DNA from: Marinilabiliales bacterium
GTDB lineage: Bacteria > Bacteroidota > Bacteroidia > Bacteroidales > BM523
Length of the DNA stretch: 12,974 nucleotides
Direction: 5' to 3'
NCBI GenBank assembly: GCA_002869425.1
Contig: PKSZ01000374.1
Span: 1 to 12,974, forward strand
The position numbers and the translations under genes are program-made. The notes below the pieces were generated by a model. That model had not been told where the DNA came from, did no database searches, and saw only the letters and a program-made list of their open reading frames with translations. The first letter of the stretch is position 1, and each line of letters begins with the position of its first letter. Shown here piece by piece: positions 1-7,405 of this stretch.

Positions 1-2
1 AC

Positions 3-1844
3 TATTCTCTTGATGGAACATCCTTAGTTGATGTAGAGCGGGATCAGGATAATTATTCTATTGTTCATCTTACTTTTGCAGATGACTTTCCCGTTGCCGA
101 AGAAAACTATTTAACAATTACCGATATTGAAGATTTTGAAGGCAACCTATTGACATCGGTAACCAAAAGCTTTTACCTGTACTATCCGAAAACGTTCGAC
201 ATTATCATTGATGAAATTATGACTGATGTGAACCCCGAACCACTTCAACTTCCTGCAGAAGAATATATCGAACTGGTAAATACAAGCGAGTTTCCTATTA
301 ATCTTGAAGACTGGTACTTACAATTAAAGTCTGGTGGTTCAAAGTTATACTTTTCCGAAGTTACACTAGAGCCTGATTCATTTCTTATCGTTTGTAATGA
401 CTTAAACAAAGTACTTTTTTCATCTTATGGCCAAACCGTTGGTTTAAATGGCTTCTCTCTATACTCGGAAAGTGATCTTACGCTCTTTGACAATAATAAC
501 GAACTGATTCATACTGTTAGTTATTCGAGTGATTTTTATCATGATCGTTATAAAGAAGATGGCGGTTGGTCTATGGAAATGGTGGATATCACAAATCCAT
601 GTGAAGGTGAAAATAATTGGAAGGCCTCAGATGATAGCCGGGGAGGAACGCCAGGTATGGTTAATTCCGTAGAAGGATCAAATGCTGATTATACCATTCC
701 TGAAATTATTCGTGCTGGTTATATTTCAAACGATACAGTTATGCTCCATTTCTCGGAAAGTCTGCATCCAGAATTACTTTATAACAAAAATGCTTACTAT
801 GCTGATCAAAACATGGGTAATCCATCAACTGTTTTCCCTTATAATACACTAAATAAAGACATTGTTCTGGTTTTTGATCGTGATTTTGGTACCGATACAA
901 TCTACAATATTTTTGTATTGGACAGTATTACCGATTGTGCAGGAAATGCTATTGTAAATGAAAGCTCTGTTCGCTTTGCCATTCCCGATAGCGTATTAGG
1001 TAATGAATTCATCATAAACGAAGTATTAACAAATCCTCTTTCTGGTTCCAGTGACTTTGTGGAACTATTCAATATAGTAAACTATACAATCGATCTTCAG
1101 GATATTATCATTGCCAACCGTGATATAGAAACGGACTTGCTAGATGATATTGAAAAAATATGCAACGAAAGTTTCCTATTCTTCCCGGGTGATTTTGTTG
1201 TATTAACAGAAGATGTTGATGACATCCAGGTTCAATATTATGTGAAAAAACCTTCTTCACTTCTTGAAACAGATCTTCCTACTTATGCTGACGATACAGC
1301 ATGTATTGTTTTAATGGACAGAGCAGAAAATATTATTGACGAGTTGTACTATGGTGAAAGTATGCATTTTCAGTTCTTAAGCAGTTTTGATGGTGTTTCT
1401 CTTGAAAGAATTTCCTATACAGAGGCTACTCAATCTTTTGGAAACTGGAATTCAGCTTCAGAGAGTGCAGGCTGGGGTACTCCTACGTATGAAAATTCAC
1501 AGTATAATGATGACTTTTCTGCTTCTGATGAAGAATTTTATGTAGACCCCAAAGTATTTTCACCAGATAATGATGGCTTTGAAGACAGGTTATACGTTAA
1601 TTATAATGTGGGAGAGGGTGCCTATGTTGGCAAAATTTACATTTTTGATAGCAAAGGCAGATTGGTAAGAAAAATTGCAGACAACGAATACATTACAGGT
1701 ACTGGATCGGTATACTGGGATGGATTGGATGAAACAAACAAAAGATGCAAACTAGGCATTTACATTGCTTTTGCAGAGTTCTTCGATGAAAAAGGTGAAA
1801 TCAAAAAGTACAAAAAAACCTTTGTTCTGGGTGGTAAATTATAA
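3..1844 (+). CDS. Lamin-tail / Ig-like / FlgD-like surface protein, 5' end outside window
   Basis: The reading frame is open from the window edge, so this is the C-terminal 613 residues of a longer protein; the TTG at 150 is not a credible start. Visible order: the tail of a first SbsA-type Ig-like domain (residues 1-55), a lamin-tail domain starting near residue 66 (IIIDEIM then EYIELVN), a second Ig-like domain (about 232-326), a second lamin-tail domain from about 336 (FIINEVL, DFVELFN), and a C-terminal FlgD/CHU_C-like domain (about 508-613) with VFSPDNDGFEDRL and YWDGLDE. In Bacteroidota this architecture belongs to exported surface or extracellular proteins; the C-terminal module resembles those linked to T9SS export, but it is not a clear type A or B sorting signal. 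No enzymatic motif is visible, so an adhesive or structural role is inferred. It converges with the next gene with only 8 bp between the stops. Confidence 0.8.
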   Translation, partial: YSLDGTSLVDVERDQDNYSIVHLTFADDFPVAEENYLTITDIEDFEGNLLTSVTKSFYLYYPKTFDIIIDEIMTDVNPEPLQLPAEEYIELVNTSEFPINLEDWYLQLKSGGSKLYFSEVTLEPDSFLIVCNDLNKVLFSSYGQTVGLNGFSLYSESDLTLFDNNNELIHTVSYSSDFYHDRYKEDGGWSMEMVDITNPCEGENNWKASDDSRGGTPGMVNSVEGSNADYTIPEIIRAGYISNDTVMLHFSESLHPELLYNKNAYYADQNMGNPSTVFPYNTLNKDIVLVFDRDFGTDTIYNIFVLDSITDCAGNAIVNESSVRFAIPDSVLGNEFIINEVLTNPLSGSSDFVELFNIVNYTIDLQDIIIANRDIETDLLDDIEKICNESFLFFPGDFVVLTEDVDDIQVQYYVKKPSSLLETDLPTYADDTACIVLMDRAENIIDELYYGESMHFQFLSSFDGVSLERISYTEATQSFGNWNSASESAGWGTPTYENSQYNDDFSASDEEFYVDPKVFSPDNDGFEDRLYVNYNVGEGAYVGKIYIFDSKGRLVRKIADNEYITGTGSVYWDGLDETNKRCKLGIYIAFAEFFDEKGEIKKYKKTFVLGGKL

Positions 1845-1852
1845 ATAAGCCA

Positions 1853-2278
1853 TTACTTTTCCCAGAATAGCTTTTTCCCGAAACCCAATCGGTTATGGGT
1901 CATTTTGTAACGAGCTGGTTCCAGTATCCAAAGATTGGTTTTCATCAATTGTGCAAAGGGGAAACGCTTCATATATCTTTTATTGGCAATTTTCAAAAAC
2001 TCACCATCCGGCATATATACTCTTCCGGAGATTTGCAAACCCTGAATTTTGCCAACAACTGAAGTTTCAAGAACAATAGAAGCAGCTACGGATTCATTTT
2101 CCATAGCTTCCTTTGCATGTCGGGTATCCAAATCGGAAGTGAAAACAAAAATATTTTCCTCCTTATGATAAGCGTAAAAACAATTGCTACACCAGGGTAT
2201 ATTATCTTTAACTGTAGCCAACGTTAATACATGATGCTCTTCAATAAACTCAACAATTCGGGAATCCAGGCTATTCAT
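1853..2278 (-). CDS. YhbP-like (UPF0306) split-barrel protein, PNPOx-like
   Basis: A 141-aa soluble protein with the compact layout of the pyridoxamine-5'-phosphate-oxidase-like split barrel. The N-terminal helix (IVEFIEEHHVLTLAT) leads into strands with WCSNCFYAYH, then FVFTSDLDTRHA, IQGLQISGRVY, RFPFAQLM and a C-terminal LGFGKKLFW. WC-N-FY, TRHA and LGFGKK-W closely match E. coli YhbP as I remember it, and the length agrees. The fold usually binds FMN or a related cofactor, but no reaction is established for YhbP, so no substrate is assigned. The start is the ATG at 2278. It is transcribed divergently from the M1 peptidase across a 53-bp gap. Confidence 0.82.
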   Translation of the reverse strand: MNSLDSRIVEFIEEHHVLTLATVKDNIPWCSNCFYAYHKEENIFVFTSDLDTRHAKEAMENESVAASIVLETSVVGKIQGLQISGRVYMPDGEFLKIANKRYMKRFPFAQLMKTNLWILEPARYKMTHNRLGFGKKLFWEK

Positions 2279-2282
2279 TTTC

Positions 2283-2313
2283 TTTGATTTCTGCTGATAT
2301 TAGAATATCTTTA
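2283..2313 (+). promoter_or_regulatory. Candidate Bacteroidota-type promoter for the M1 peptidase
   Basis: TTTG at 2283-2286 is followed after 19 bp by TATCTTTA at 2306-2313. The pair resembles the Bacteroidota -33 TTTG and -7 TAnnTTTG elements, with one mismatch in the last base. It would give a short leader before the ATG at 2332. Inference from consensus only. Confidence 0.4.
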
Positions 2314-2331
2314 GTTTAAAATGCGAAGATA

Positions 2332-4278
2332 ATGAAAGGATTTGTTTACACGATAGTTTTGATAATTCTCAGTTATCAAATTACATTGGCACAGGTTTTT
2401 GATCCTAAGCAAATACACCAAAGCTGTAAATATTTTGAACACTATACCACCAAAGCATCTCCTTCACCAGCGGGTAAACATTATGATGTTTCATATTGTT
2501 GCTGTTTTTGGGAGGTTGACCCAAATATCCGATATATCAAAGGAAATATATTATACCATTTTACCATTATCCACGAGACTACAGATTCCCTGATATTTGA
2601 CTTTTCGGATACTTTACAAATTGACTCTGTCTGGTACCATTCAACCAGTTTAAACTACAGTAAAAATGACGATTTACTCATAATTTATTTACAGAGCAGC
2701 CTTGCAGAAGGAGCAACAGACTCAATAACAATATATTACCAGGGCGTTCCCAGAATCAGTGATGACAGATCTTTTGTTCAGGATTATCATGATACAGCCA
2801 ATGTACCTTCTCATGTAATCTGGACATTATCTCAACAATATGGAGCAAAAGAATGGTGGCCTTGTAACCAAAACCTGAATGACAAAATAGATTCGATAGA
2901 TATTTATGTTAAAGCTCCTTCACAGTATAAAACAGCAAGCATTGGTTTGCTTCAATCTGAAATTGAAAATAACGGGCTTATTACAACACACTGGAAACAC
3001 AAATACCCCGTTACAGCCTATCTGGTAGCATTTGCAACAACTAATTATACCGTAACAGAGCAATATCATCATTTTGAAAATGGCGATTCTTTGCTAATAC
3101 AAAACTATTTCTATGAAGAAGATACTAATTTCCTGGATGAACTTTACTACCTGCCACCGGCTCTAGACCTTTACTATGAATTATTTGGTGATTATCCCTT
3201 TATAAATGAAAAATATGGCCATACACAATTTCATTGGCCCGGTGGCATGGAACATCAAACCATGAGCTTTATGTACAATCTTTCACATCATCTAACTGTA
3301 CATGAGCTAGCCCATCAATGGTTTGGTGATTACCTAACCTGTGGTTCGTGGGAAGACATCTGGCTTAATGAAGGCTTTGCCGACTTTTGTGTTGGACTTA
3401 CATATGAATATTTCTTTGATCAATACTATTGGATGCCCTTGAAAAAAGAATGTATCGATAAAATAACTTCAGAGCCTGATGGTTCTGTATACTGCTCAGA
3501 TACTACCGATATCTACAGAATTTTCAACAACAGATTGTCTTATAAAAAAGGATCATATCTTCTAAATATGCTACGCTGGGAATTGGGTGATTCAGCCTTC
3601 TTTCATGCTATAAATGAATATCTTTACGATGGTAGCAATGCGTATAGCTTTTCCAAAACACATAACCTGATCAATCATTTTGAAATGGCAGGCGATACCA
3701 GTCTTACAGAGTTTTTTAACGATTGGTACTATGGTGAAGGATACCCTCTCTACAACATTACATGGCAACAGGATTTGGAAAGCAAAGATGTAAGTATTAC
3801 AGTTAACCAAAGTACAACACACAACTCTGTTAACTTTTATGAAATGCACATCCCAATAAAATTTTGCGGTGGCAACAGAGATACCATAATCGTTTTTCAT
3901 CATTTATTTGATGGGCAAGTATTCCAGACAAATCCCGGTATCAGATTAGACAGCCTACAGTTTGATCCTGAATTGATAATTGTTACAAAAAACCCGGTAA
4001 TTAATTCTATTCAAAATCAAATATCGGAAAGTACAAAAGTAAAAGTATATCCAAATCCAACATCAAATATTATCCATTTAGAGGCCAATATGAACGATAT
4101 TATTAAAGATATTACCATATATAACATAAATGGTCAATTGATTCGAAAAGTACCAGATAAGGCAAGTTATACGCACCAGATTCAGCTTAGCGATTTTCCT
4201 TCCGGAATCTATACAATCACATTCAATATAAACTATACACCGGCTTATAAAACATTCAGCCTCACAAAATGTAACTAA
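2332..4278 (+). CDS. Secreted M1-family metallopeptidase with T9SS type A sorting domain
   Basis: A 648-aa zinc aminopeptidase-like protein. A signal peptide covers residues 1-20 (hydrophobic core, TLA|Q cleavage). An N-terminal beta-saddle domain carries WEVDPNIRYIKG near residue 60. The catalytic domain has the exopeptidase-type motif GGMEH at 304-308, HELAH at 324-328 (zinc ligands H324 and H328, general base E325) and WLNEGFAD with the third ligand E347, 18 residues after H328 as in the M1 family. After about residue 570 there is a Por-type sorting domain: KVYPNPTSN, NINGQLIRK, FPSGIYTI. The protein is therefore expected to cross the outer membrane by T9SS and be released or surface-anchored for peptide breakdown. 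GGMEH replaces the commoner GAMEN. Three consecutive cysteines at 56-58 are unusual. Substrate preference cannot be read from sequence. Confidence 0.9.
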   Translation: MKGFVYTIVLIILSYQITLAQVFDPKQIHQSCKYFEHYTTKASPSPAGKHYDVSYCCCFWEVDPNIRYIKGNILYHFTIIHETTDSLIFDFSDTLQIDSVWYHSTSLNYSKNDDLLIIYLQSSLAEGATDSITIYYQGVPRISDDRSFVQDYHDTANVPSHVIWTLSQQYGAKEWWPCNQNLNDKIDSIDIYVKAPSQYKTASIGLLQSEIENNGLITTHWKHKYPVTAYLVAFATTNYTVTEQYHHFENGDSLLIQNYFYEEDTNFLDELYYLPPALDLYYELFGDYPFINEKYGHTQFHWPGGMEHQTMSFMYNLSHHLTVHELAHQWFGDYLTCGSWEDIWLNEGFADFCVGLTYEYFFDQYYWMPLKKECIDKITSEPDGSVYCSDTTDIYRIFNNRLSYKKGSYLLNMLRWELGDSAFFHAINEYLYDGSNAYSFSKTHNLINHFEMAGDTSLTEFFNDWYYGEGYPLYNITWQQDLESKDVSITVNQSTTHNSVNFYEMHIPIKFCGGNRDTIIVFHHLFDGQVFQTNPGIRLDSLQFDPELIIVTKNPVINSIQNQISESTKVKVYPNPTSNIIHLEANMNDIIKDITIYNINGQLIRKVPDKASYTHQIQLSDFPSGIYTITFNINYTPAYKTFSLTKCN

Positions 4279-4361
4279 TTATTTTTCTGCATCTTATATG
4301 GCTTTGGCTAGCTCTTTGTTACCAATTGTTGTTAACTAAAGTAAGCCAAATACATACTACT

Positions 4362-4913
4362 ATGAGACGCCATGTATCCATTACACTTGAACAAAACAAT
4401 GATGAAATGATTCTGACAGCATACTCGAGAAACACAGGGAAAGTTGTAAGCATCGAGGTGAATGAAAACACACTTCATTCCAAGAGTCTGAATGAAATTA
4501 TTGATAGTCTGAACATTTTTTCATCCGGGAAAAGAAATGATAAAGCCGGAGTACTTATTGATTCACATAAAGATGATGATTCGAAAAAAATAGTTATTCC
4601 CAATAAAAATGGAATCCTATATCTTAAAATCAATGATATTATATATTTTGAAGCCGACAGAAGTTACACATACATCCACACTACAAATGGCAAGAAGCAT
4701 ACAGTAACAAACAAAAGCTTATCGGAATACGAACAAATGCTGGAATCGTGCAATTTTTTCAGACCACATAGATCATATCTTATCAACCTAAATCTTGTGG
4801 AAAAATTTCATAGAAATGGAAATTTAACCATTCATCTTAAGAATGGAATTGAAATACCTGTGGCTCGCAGAAAAACATCAGCCTTCCATAATATGATGCT
4901 TAGTATTTTATGA
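4362..4913 (+). CDS. LytTR-type DNA-binding regulator without receiver domain
   Basis: I chose the ATG at 4362 (183 aa) over an in-frame TTG at 4326, because the ATG precedes a good protein start (MRRHVSITLEQ) and the extra 12 residues look like leader. The C-terminal ~100 residues (from about 78) form a LytTR domain: LYLKINDIIYFEADRSYTYIH, an SLSEYEQML helix, FFRPHRSYLINL and IPVARRK near the end. LytTR domains bind direct-repeat promoter sites in the AlgR/AgrA family. The N-terminal ~75 residues hold no recognisable CheY-like receiver (no phosphoacceptor Asp context) and no membrane segment; I do not recognise that part. It may be constitutive, ligand-controlled or paired with a kinase elsewhere. 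It lies 83 bp downstream of the M1 peptidase and could be cotranscribed or separately expressed. Confidence 0.85.
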   Translation: MRRHVSITLEQNNDEMILTAYSRNTGKVVSIEVNENTLHSKSLNEIIDSLNIFSSGKRNDKAGVLIDSHKDDDSKKIVIPNKNGILYLKINDIIYFEADRSYTYIHTTNGKKHTVTNKSLSEYEQMLESCNFFRPHRSYLINLNLVEKFHRNGNLTIHLKNGIEIPVARRKTSAFHNMMLSIL

Positions 4914-5078
4914 AATTTCCTGCATTAAAATTCCACTGAACAAAAGCTACCTCAAAATTTTAGGGAATCGTTTGGAGATGAGAGAACAATGTATTTATGA
5001 TAATAAAAGACACAAATCCAATGCCTCAAATCACAAATGGTGATTAAAAGATTACAATAAAATCCTTTCTATGTAGCT
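4914..5078. other. Intergenic region between convergent genes, no feature identified
   Basis: A 165-bp AT-rich gap between the LytTR gene and the small minus-strand gene. It has one weak 6-bp hairpin (5029-5045, AATCAC/GTGATT with a 5-nt loop) and no following T-run on either strand, so I do not call a terminator. No coding potential was seen. Confidence 0.5.
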
Positions 5079-5333
5079 CTATACCTGACAAATAGCAACC
5101 GACTTTTTATCCCGTACCAGTTTAAATCCCCGGGTTTTTTGGGCGCGGTTGCATATACAGCTTTTATGTAAAGCTATCAAGTCTTCCAGCTCCTCATTGG
5201 TCATGGCTTCCACCATTTGAATCTGCTGATCAATGGTTTTATTTCTTATTGAAACAAAAGGACAAGTTGGCAATTCGTCCCACATAGGACATTCCTCAAA
5301 TAAGCCTCCTAAAATTTCGTGCTTCATTTTCAT
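5079..5333 (-). CDS. Small Cys-rich protein of unknown function (84 aa)
   Basis: Not recognised as a characterised family. The 84-aa product has five cysteines (C15, C24, C59, C61, C82) and histidines at 5 and 56. The arrangement FEECP (12-16), TCPFVSIR (23-30), a helical stretch with MTNEELEDLI (44-53) and HKSCIC (56-61) suggests a small metal-binding or redox-active fold: the Cys-Pro pairs and the His-x-x-Cys-x-Cys cluster could form a ligand set. No signal peptide or membrane segment, so a cytoplasmic location is inferred. Start at the first ATG (5333); a second in-frame ATG lies two codons later. It stands alone, divergent from the thiamine-binding protein gene. It is judged a real gene because it shows conserved-looking motifs and overlaps no better frame. 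Confidence 0.6.
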   Translation of the reverse strand: MKMKHEILGGLFEECPMWDELPTCPFVSIRNKTIDQQIQMVEAMTNEELEDLIALHKSCICNRAQKTRGFKLVRDKKSVAICQV

Positions 5334-5479
5334 AAATTGTAATTAAGATCTTTAGTGTCAAGACTAAACATTTGTTCAAAAGGTTGCACTGCTATAACAG
5401 AAGTACGAAAAAAACATTGCACTTAAACAAAATCATAAGCATATTTTGTAACTTCGTTATTCATCAAAATACAATTGTC

Positions 5480-5791
5480 ATGTCTGTATTACTTGAATTC
5501 GCAATGTTTCCCACCGATAAAGGTGATAGTGTAAGTGAATATGTTAGCCAGATAATTGATGGGATCAGAAATAGTGGTTTTCCATACAAGTTAACAGCTA
5601 TGGGTACTATTGTTGAAACAGATACCATGCAGGAGGCTTTGTCTATTGTGCAGCAATCACATGATATTCTTGAACCCCACTCTACAAGAATATATACATC
5701 CATCAAAATGGACATTCAAAAAAATAAAAACAACAGACTGGAAAGTAAGATCAAATCCATTGAAGATAAAATAGGAGAAGTAAATACCTGA
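5480..5791 (+). CDS. MTH1187-family thiamine-binding protein
   Basis: The frame is open upstream to 5372, but the family start is clearly the ATG at 5480 (MSVLLEFAMFPTDKG), giving 103 aa, the usual family length. Diagnostic stretches are GDSVSEYVSQII, SGFPYKLTAMGTIVE, a long helix with SHDI, RIYTSIKMDI and the terminal IESK-type helix (LESKIKSIEDKIG). This is the small ferredoxin-like MTH1187/YkoF-type fold (DUF77, Thiamine_BP), whose members bind thiamine or a related pyrimidine; the in vivo role is poorly defined. No riboswitch-like leader was recognised upstream. The stop TGA overlaps the ATG of the next gene (TGATG at 5789-5793), so the two are probably translationally coupled. Confidence 0.85.
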   Translation: MSVLLEFAMFPTDKGDSVSEYVSQIIDGIRNSGFPYKLTAMGTIVETDTMQEALSIVQQSHDILEPHSTRIYTSIKMDIQKNKNNRLESKIKSIEDKIGEVNT

Positions 5792-6618
5792 TGATCAGGA
5801 CAAATACCATACAATGGATTGCTATTATCAGCCTGTTCCTGATTTTTTCATTAAAAACCGAGGCTCAGTGCTATTCTGAAAATACAGTTGTTAAAGCAGG
5901 TGAAAAAGTTTATTTTGATGTTTATTACAACTGGGGCTTCATTTGGGTAAGTGCTGCCGAAGCAATTTTTGAAGTCAATCATACAGAATATAAAGGAAAC
6001 ACAGTCTTTCATTTCAAAAGTTTTGGCAGATCGTTACCCAGTTACGATTGGCTTTATAAAGTTCGTGATGTATATGAAGCGTATGCTGACACCAGCAACT
6101 TAAAGCCGTATTGGTTTAATAGGAATACCAGCGAGGGGAATTATAAAGTTAATAATGAATACTCTTTTGATCATGCCAATAAAAAAATATACTCGAAAAG
6201 CGAGAATTCCAAGAAGCCACTGGTAAGAGATACCATTCAACTTCCTGATTGTATTTATGATATGCAGGCAGCTATTTATCATGCAAGAAATCTTGATTTC
6301 TCCCAACTAAAAATAGGTGAAAAAATTCCCATTAAAATGCTGATAGATAATGAAATTGCCGACTTATATATTCGTTATATGGGAAGGGACACCATACAAA
6401 CAAAAAACGGAATTAAATATGCCTGTATAAAATTTACTGCATTAATGATGGAAGGAAGTATTTTCAATGGGGGTGAAGATGTTGAAGTTTGGGTTACTGA
6501 CGATCAAAACAAAATACCCGTTCTGGTTGAAGCCAAAATCCTGGTTGGCTCAGTAAAAGCCTATCTGTCAAAATATACCGGCCTACGAAATGAGTCTACC
6601 GCTATTTTAAAGAATTAG
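5791..6618 (+). CDS. Exported DUF3108 protein
   Basis: A 275-aa protein with a signal peptide (residues 1-25, hydrophobic IISLFLIFSL core, TEA|Q cleavage). The mature part matches DUF3108, a beta-rich periplasmic or envelope domain common in Bacteroidota and Proteobacteria: GEKVYFDVYYNWGFIWVSAA near the start, YKVRDVYEAYAD, PYWFNRNTSEGNY, DMQAAIYHAR in the middle and EVWVTDDQNKIPVLVEA near the end. The function of DUF3108 is not established; its shape suggests binding of an amphipathic or polymeric envelope ligand, which is inference. The ATG overlaps the stop of the thiamine-binding gene. The TAG stop abuts directly, with no spacer, the stop of the convergent DUF2461 gene. Confidence 0.85.
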   Translation: MIRTNTIQWIAIISLFLIFSLKTEAQCYSENTVVKAGEKVYFDVYYNWGFIWVSAAEAIFEVNHTEYKGNTVFHFKSFGRSLPSYDWLYKVRDVYEAYADTSNLKPYWFNRNTSEGNYKVNNEYSFDHANKKIYSKSENSKKPLVRDTIQLPDCIYDMQAAIYHARNLDFSQLKIGEKIPIKMLIDNEIADLYIRYMGRDTIQTKNGIKYACIKFTALMMEGSIFNGGEDVEVWVTDDQNKIPVLVEAKILVGSVKAYLSKYTGLRNESTAILKN

Positions 6619-7278
6619 TTAGTAGTCTAGCGCTTTATTTAAAAAGTCATTAAACTCCTTCATCTCAGAAAAAATATCCCTGGCCTTTAGCAACACATTA
6701 TCTGCAATGAAAAATCCATCTTTAACAGGATGAATCAGTGTATGACTTTTCAATTTAAGGTATTCTATCCCCACAGAATTTTTATCAAATCCTTTGGGCG
6801 CCACTTTCAGCTTATCTCCCATAACCTCACCAAACAACTCTTTAAATGACTTTTTACCAATAATATTTTCGTATGTTTTTAAATCATACTGTATAGCTTC
6901 ACGTATCAATTTCAAATTTTCTCCAGAAGGACAGTATACACCACCCGCCAGAAAAGACTTTTTAGGCTCAATATGGACATAATACGCAGCTCTTGAACTC
7001 TTCCTTCCTCCCGGAGCAATATAAGCCCCAAAATTGGCCTTATATGTCCTCTTATCTTTCGAAAAACGAATATCCCTATTAATTCTAAAAATACAATCTT
7101 TGGGCAATAAGCTATTCAAATCAGGATCTAAATCAGATAAATTCAGTATCAACTCTCCAACGAGTGCTTCAAATTCTTGTTTCGATTCGAGGTACCTGGG
7201 GCGGTTTTCATGAAACCATTCTTTATAATTATGCTCTGCCAAATCTTCAAGGAACTGAAATGTATTTTTTGATAACAT
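6619..7278 (-). CDS. DUF2461 family protein (TIGR02453)
   Basis: A 219-aa soluble protein with the hallmarks of DUF2461: TFQFLEDLAEHNYKEWFHENR at the N-terminus, IFRINRDIRFSKDKRTYK around residues 63-80, then NFGAYIAPGG, AAYYVHIEP and a GGVYCPSGENL loop. No biochemical function is established for the family; some plant and bacterial members are annotated only as conserved proteins. No signal peptide. Start is the ATG at 7278; a 127-bp divergent spacer separates it from the GH3 gene start. The gene ends exactly where the DUF3108 gene ends, so neither has room for a private terminator before the other's coding region. Confidence 0.88.
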   Translation of the reverse strand: MLSKNTFQFLEDLAEHNYKEWFHENRPRYLESKQEFEALVGELILNLSDLDPDLNSLLPKDCIFRINRDIRFSKDKRTYKANFGAYIAPGGRKSSRAAYYVHIEPKKSFLAGGVYCPSGENLKLIREAIQYDLKTYENIIGKKSFKELFGEVMGDKLKVAPKGFDKNSVGIEYLKLKSHTLIHPVKDGFFIADNVLLKARDIFSEMKEFNDFLNKALDY

Positions 7279-7405
7279 AGTTTTACTTTTTCATAAAAAT
7301 AAAGATTTGGCCCCAATCTTGAAGAGATTAGTTTAAAAATAAGTGAATCTATATACTTTGCGCTTATCTATTTGTTCAGTTTTTATATTTTTACACATAA
7401 ATTCA

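Noticed and set aside
5029..5045. 6-bp hairpin AATCAC/GTGATT in the gap between the LytTR gene and the small minus-strand gene
   Set aside because: The stem is short and AT-rich, and there is no T-run on either strand after it, so it does not meet the terminator standard.
5417..5448. TTG ... TATTTTG as a promoter for the thiamine-binding gene
   Set aside because: The -7 element is one base short of TAnnTTTG and the spacing is 22 bp; too weak to call.
5372..5479. Upstream extension of the thiamine-binding protein (36 extra residues)
   Set aside because: Family members start at the MSVLLEF-type residue; the extension has no family similarity and covers the promoter region.
7357..7391. TTTG ... 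TATATTTT as a promoter for the GH3 fusion gene
   Set aside because: Spacing of 23 bp and a mismatch in the last base; a promoter must lie in this spacer but this pair is not convincing.
7343..7405. Upstream GTG extension of the GH3 fusion protein (21 extra residues)
   Set aside because: The extension would bury the signal peptide; the ATG at 7406 begins a normal one.
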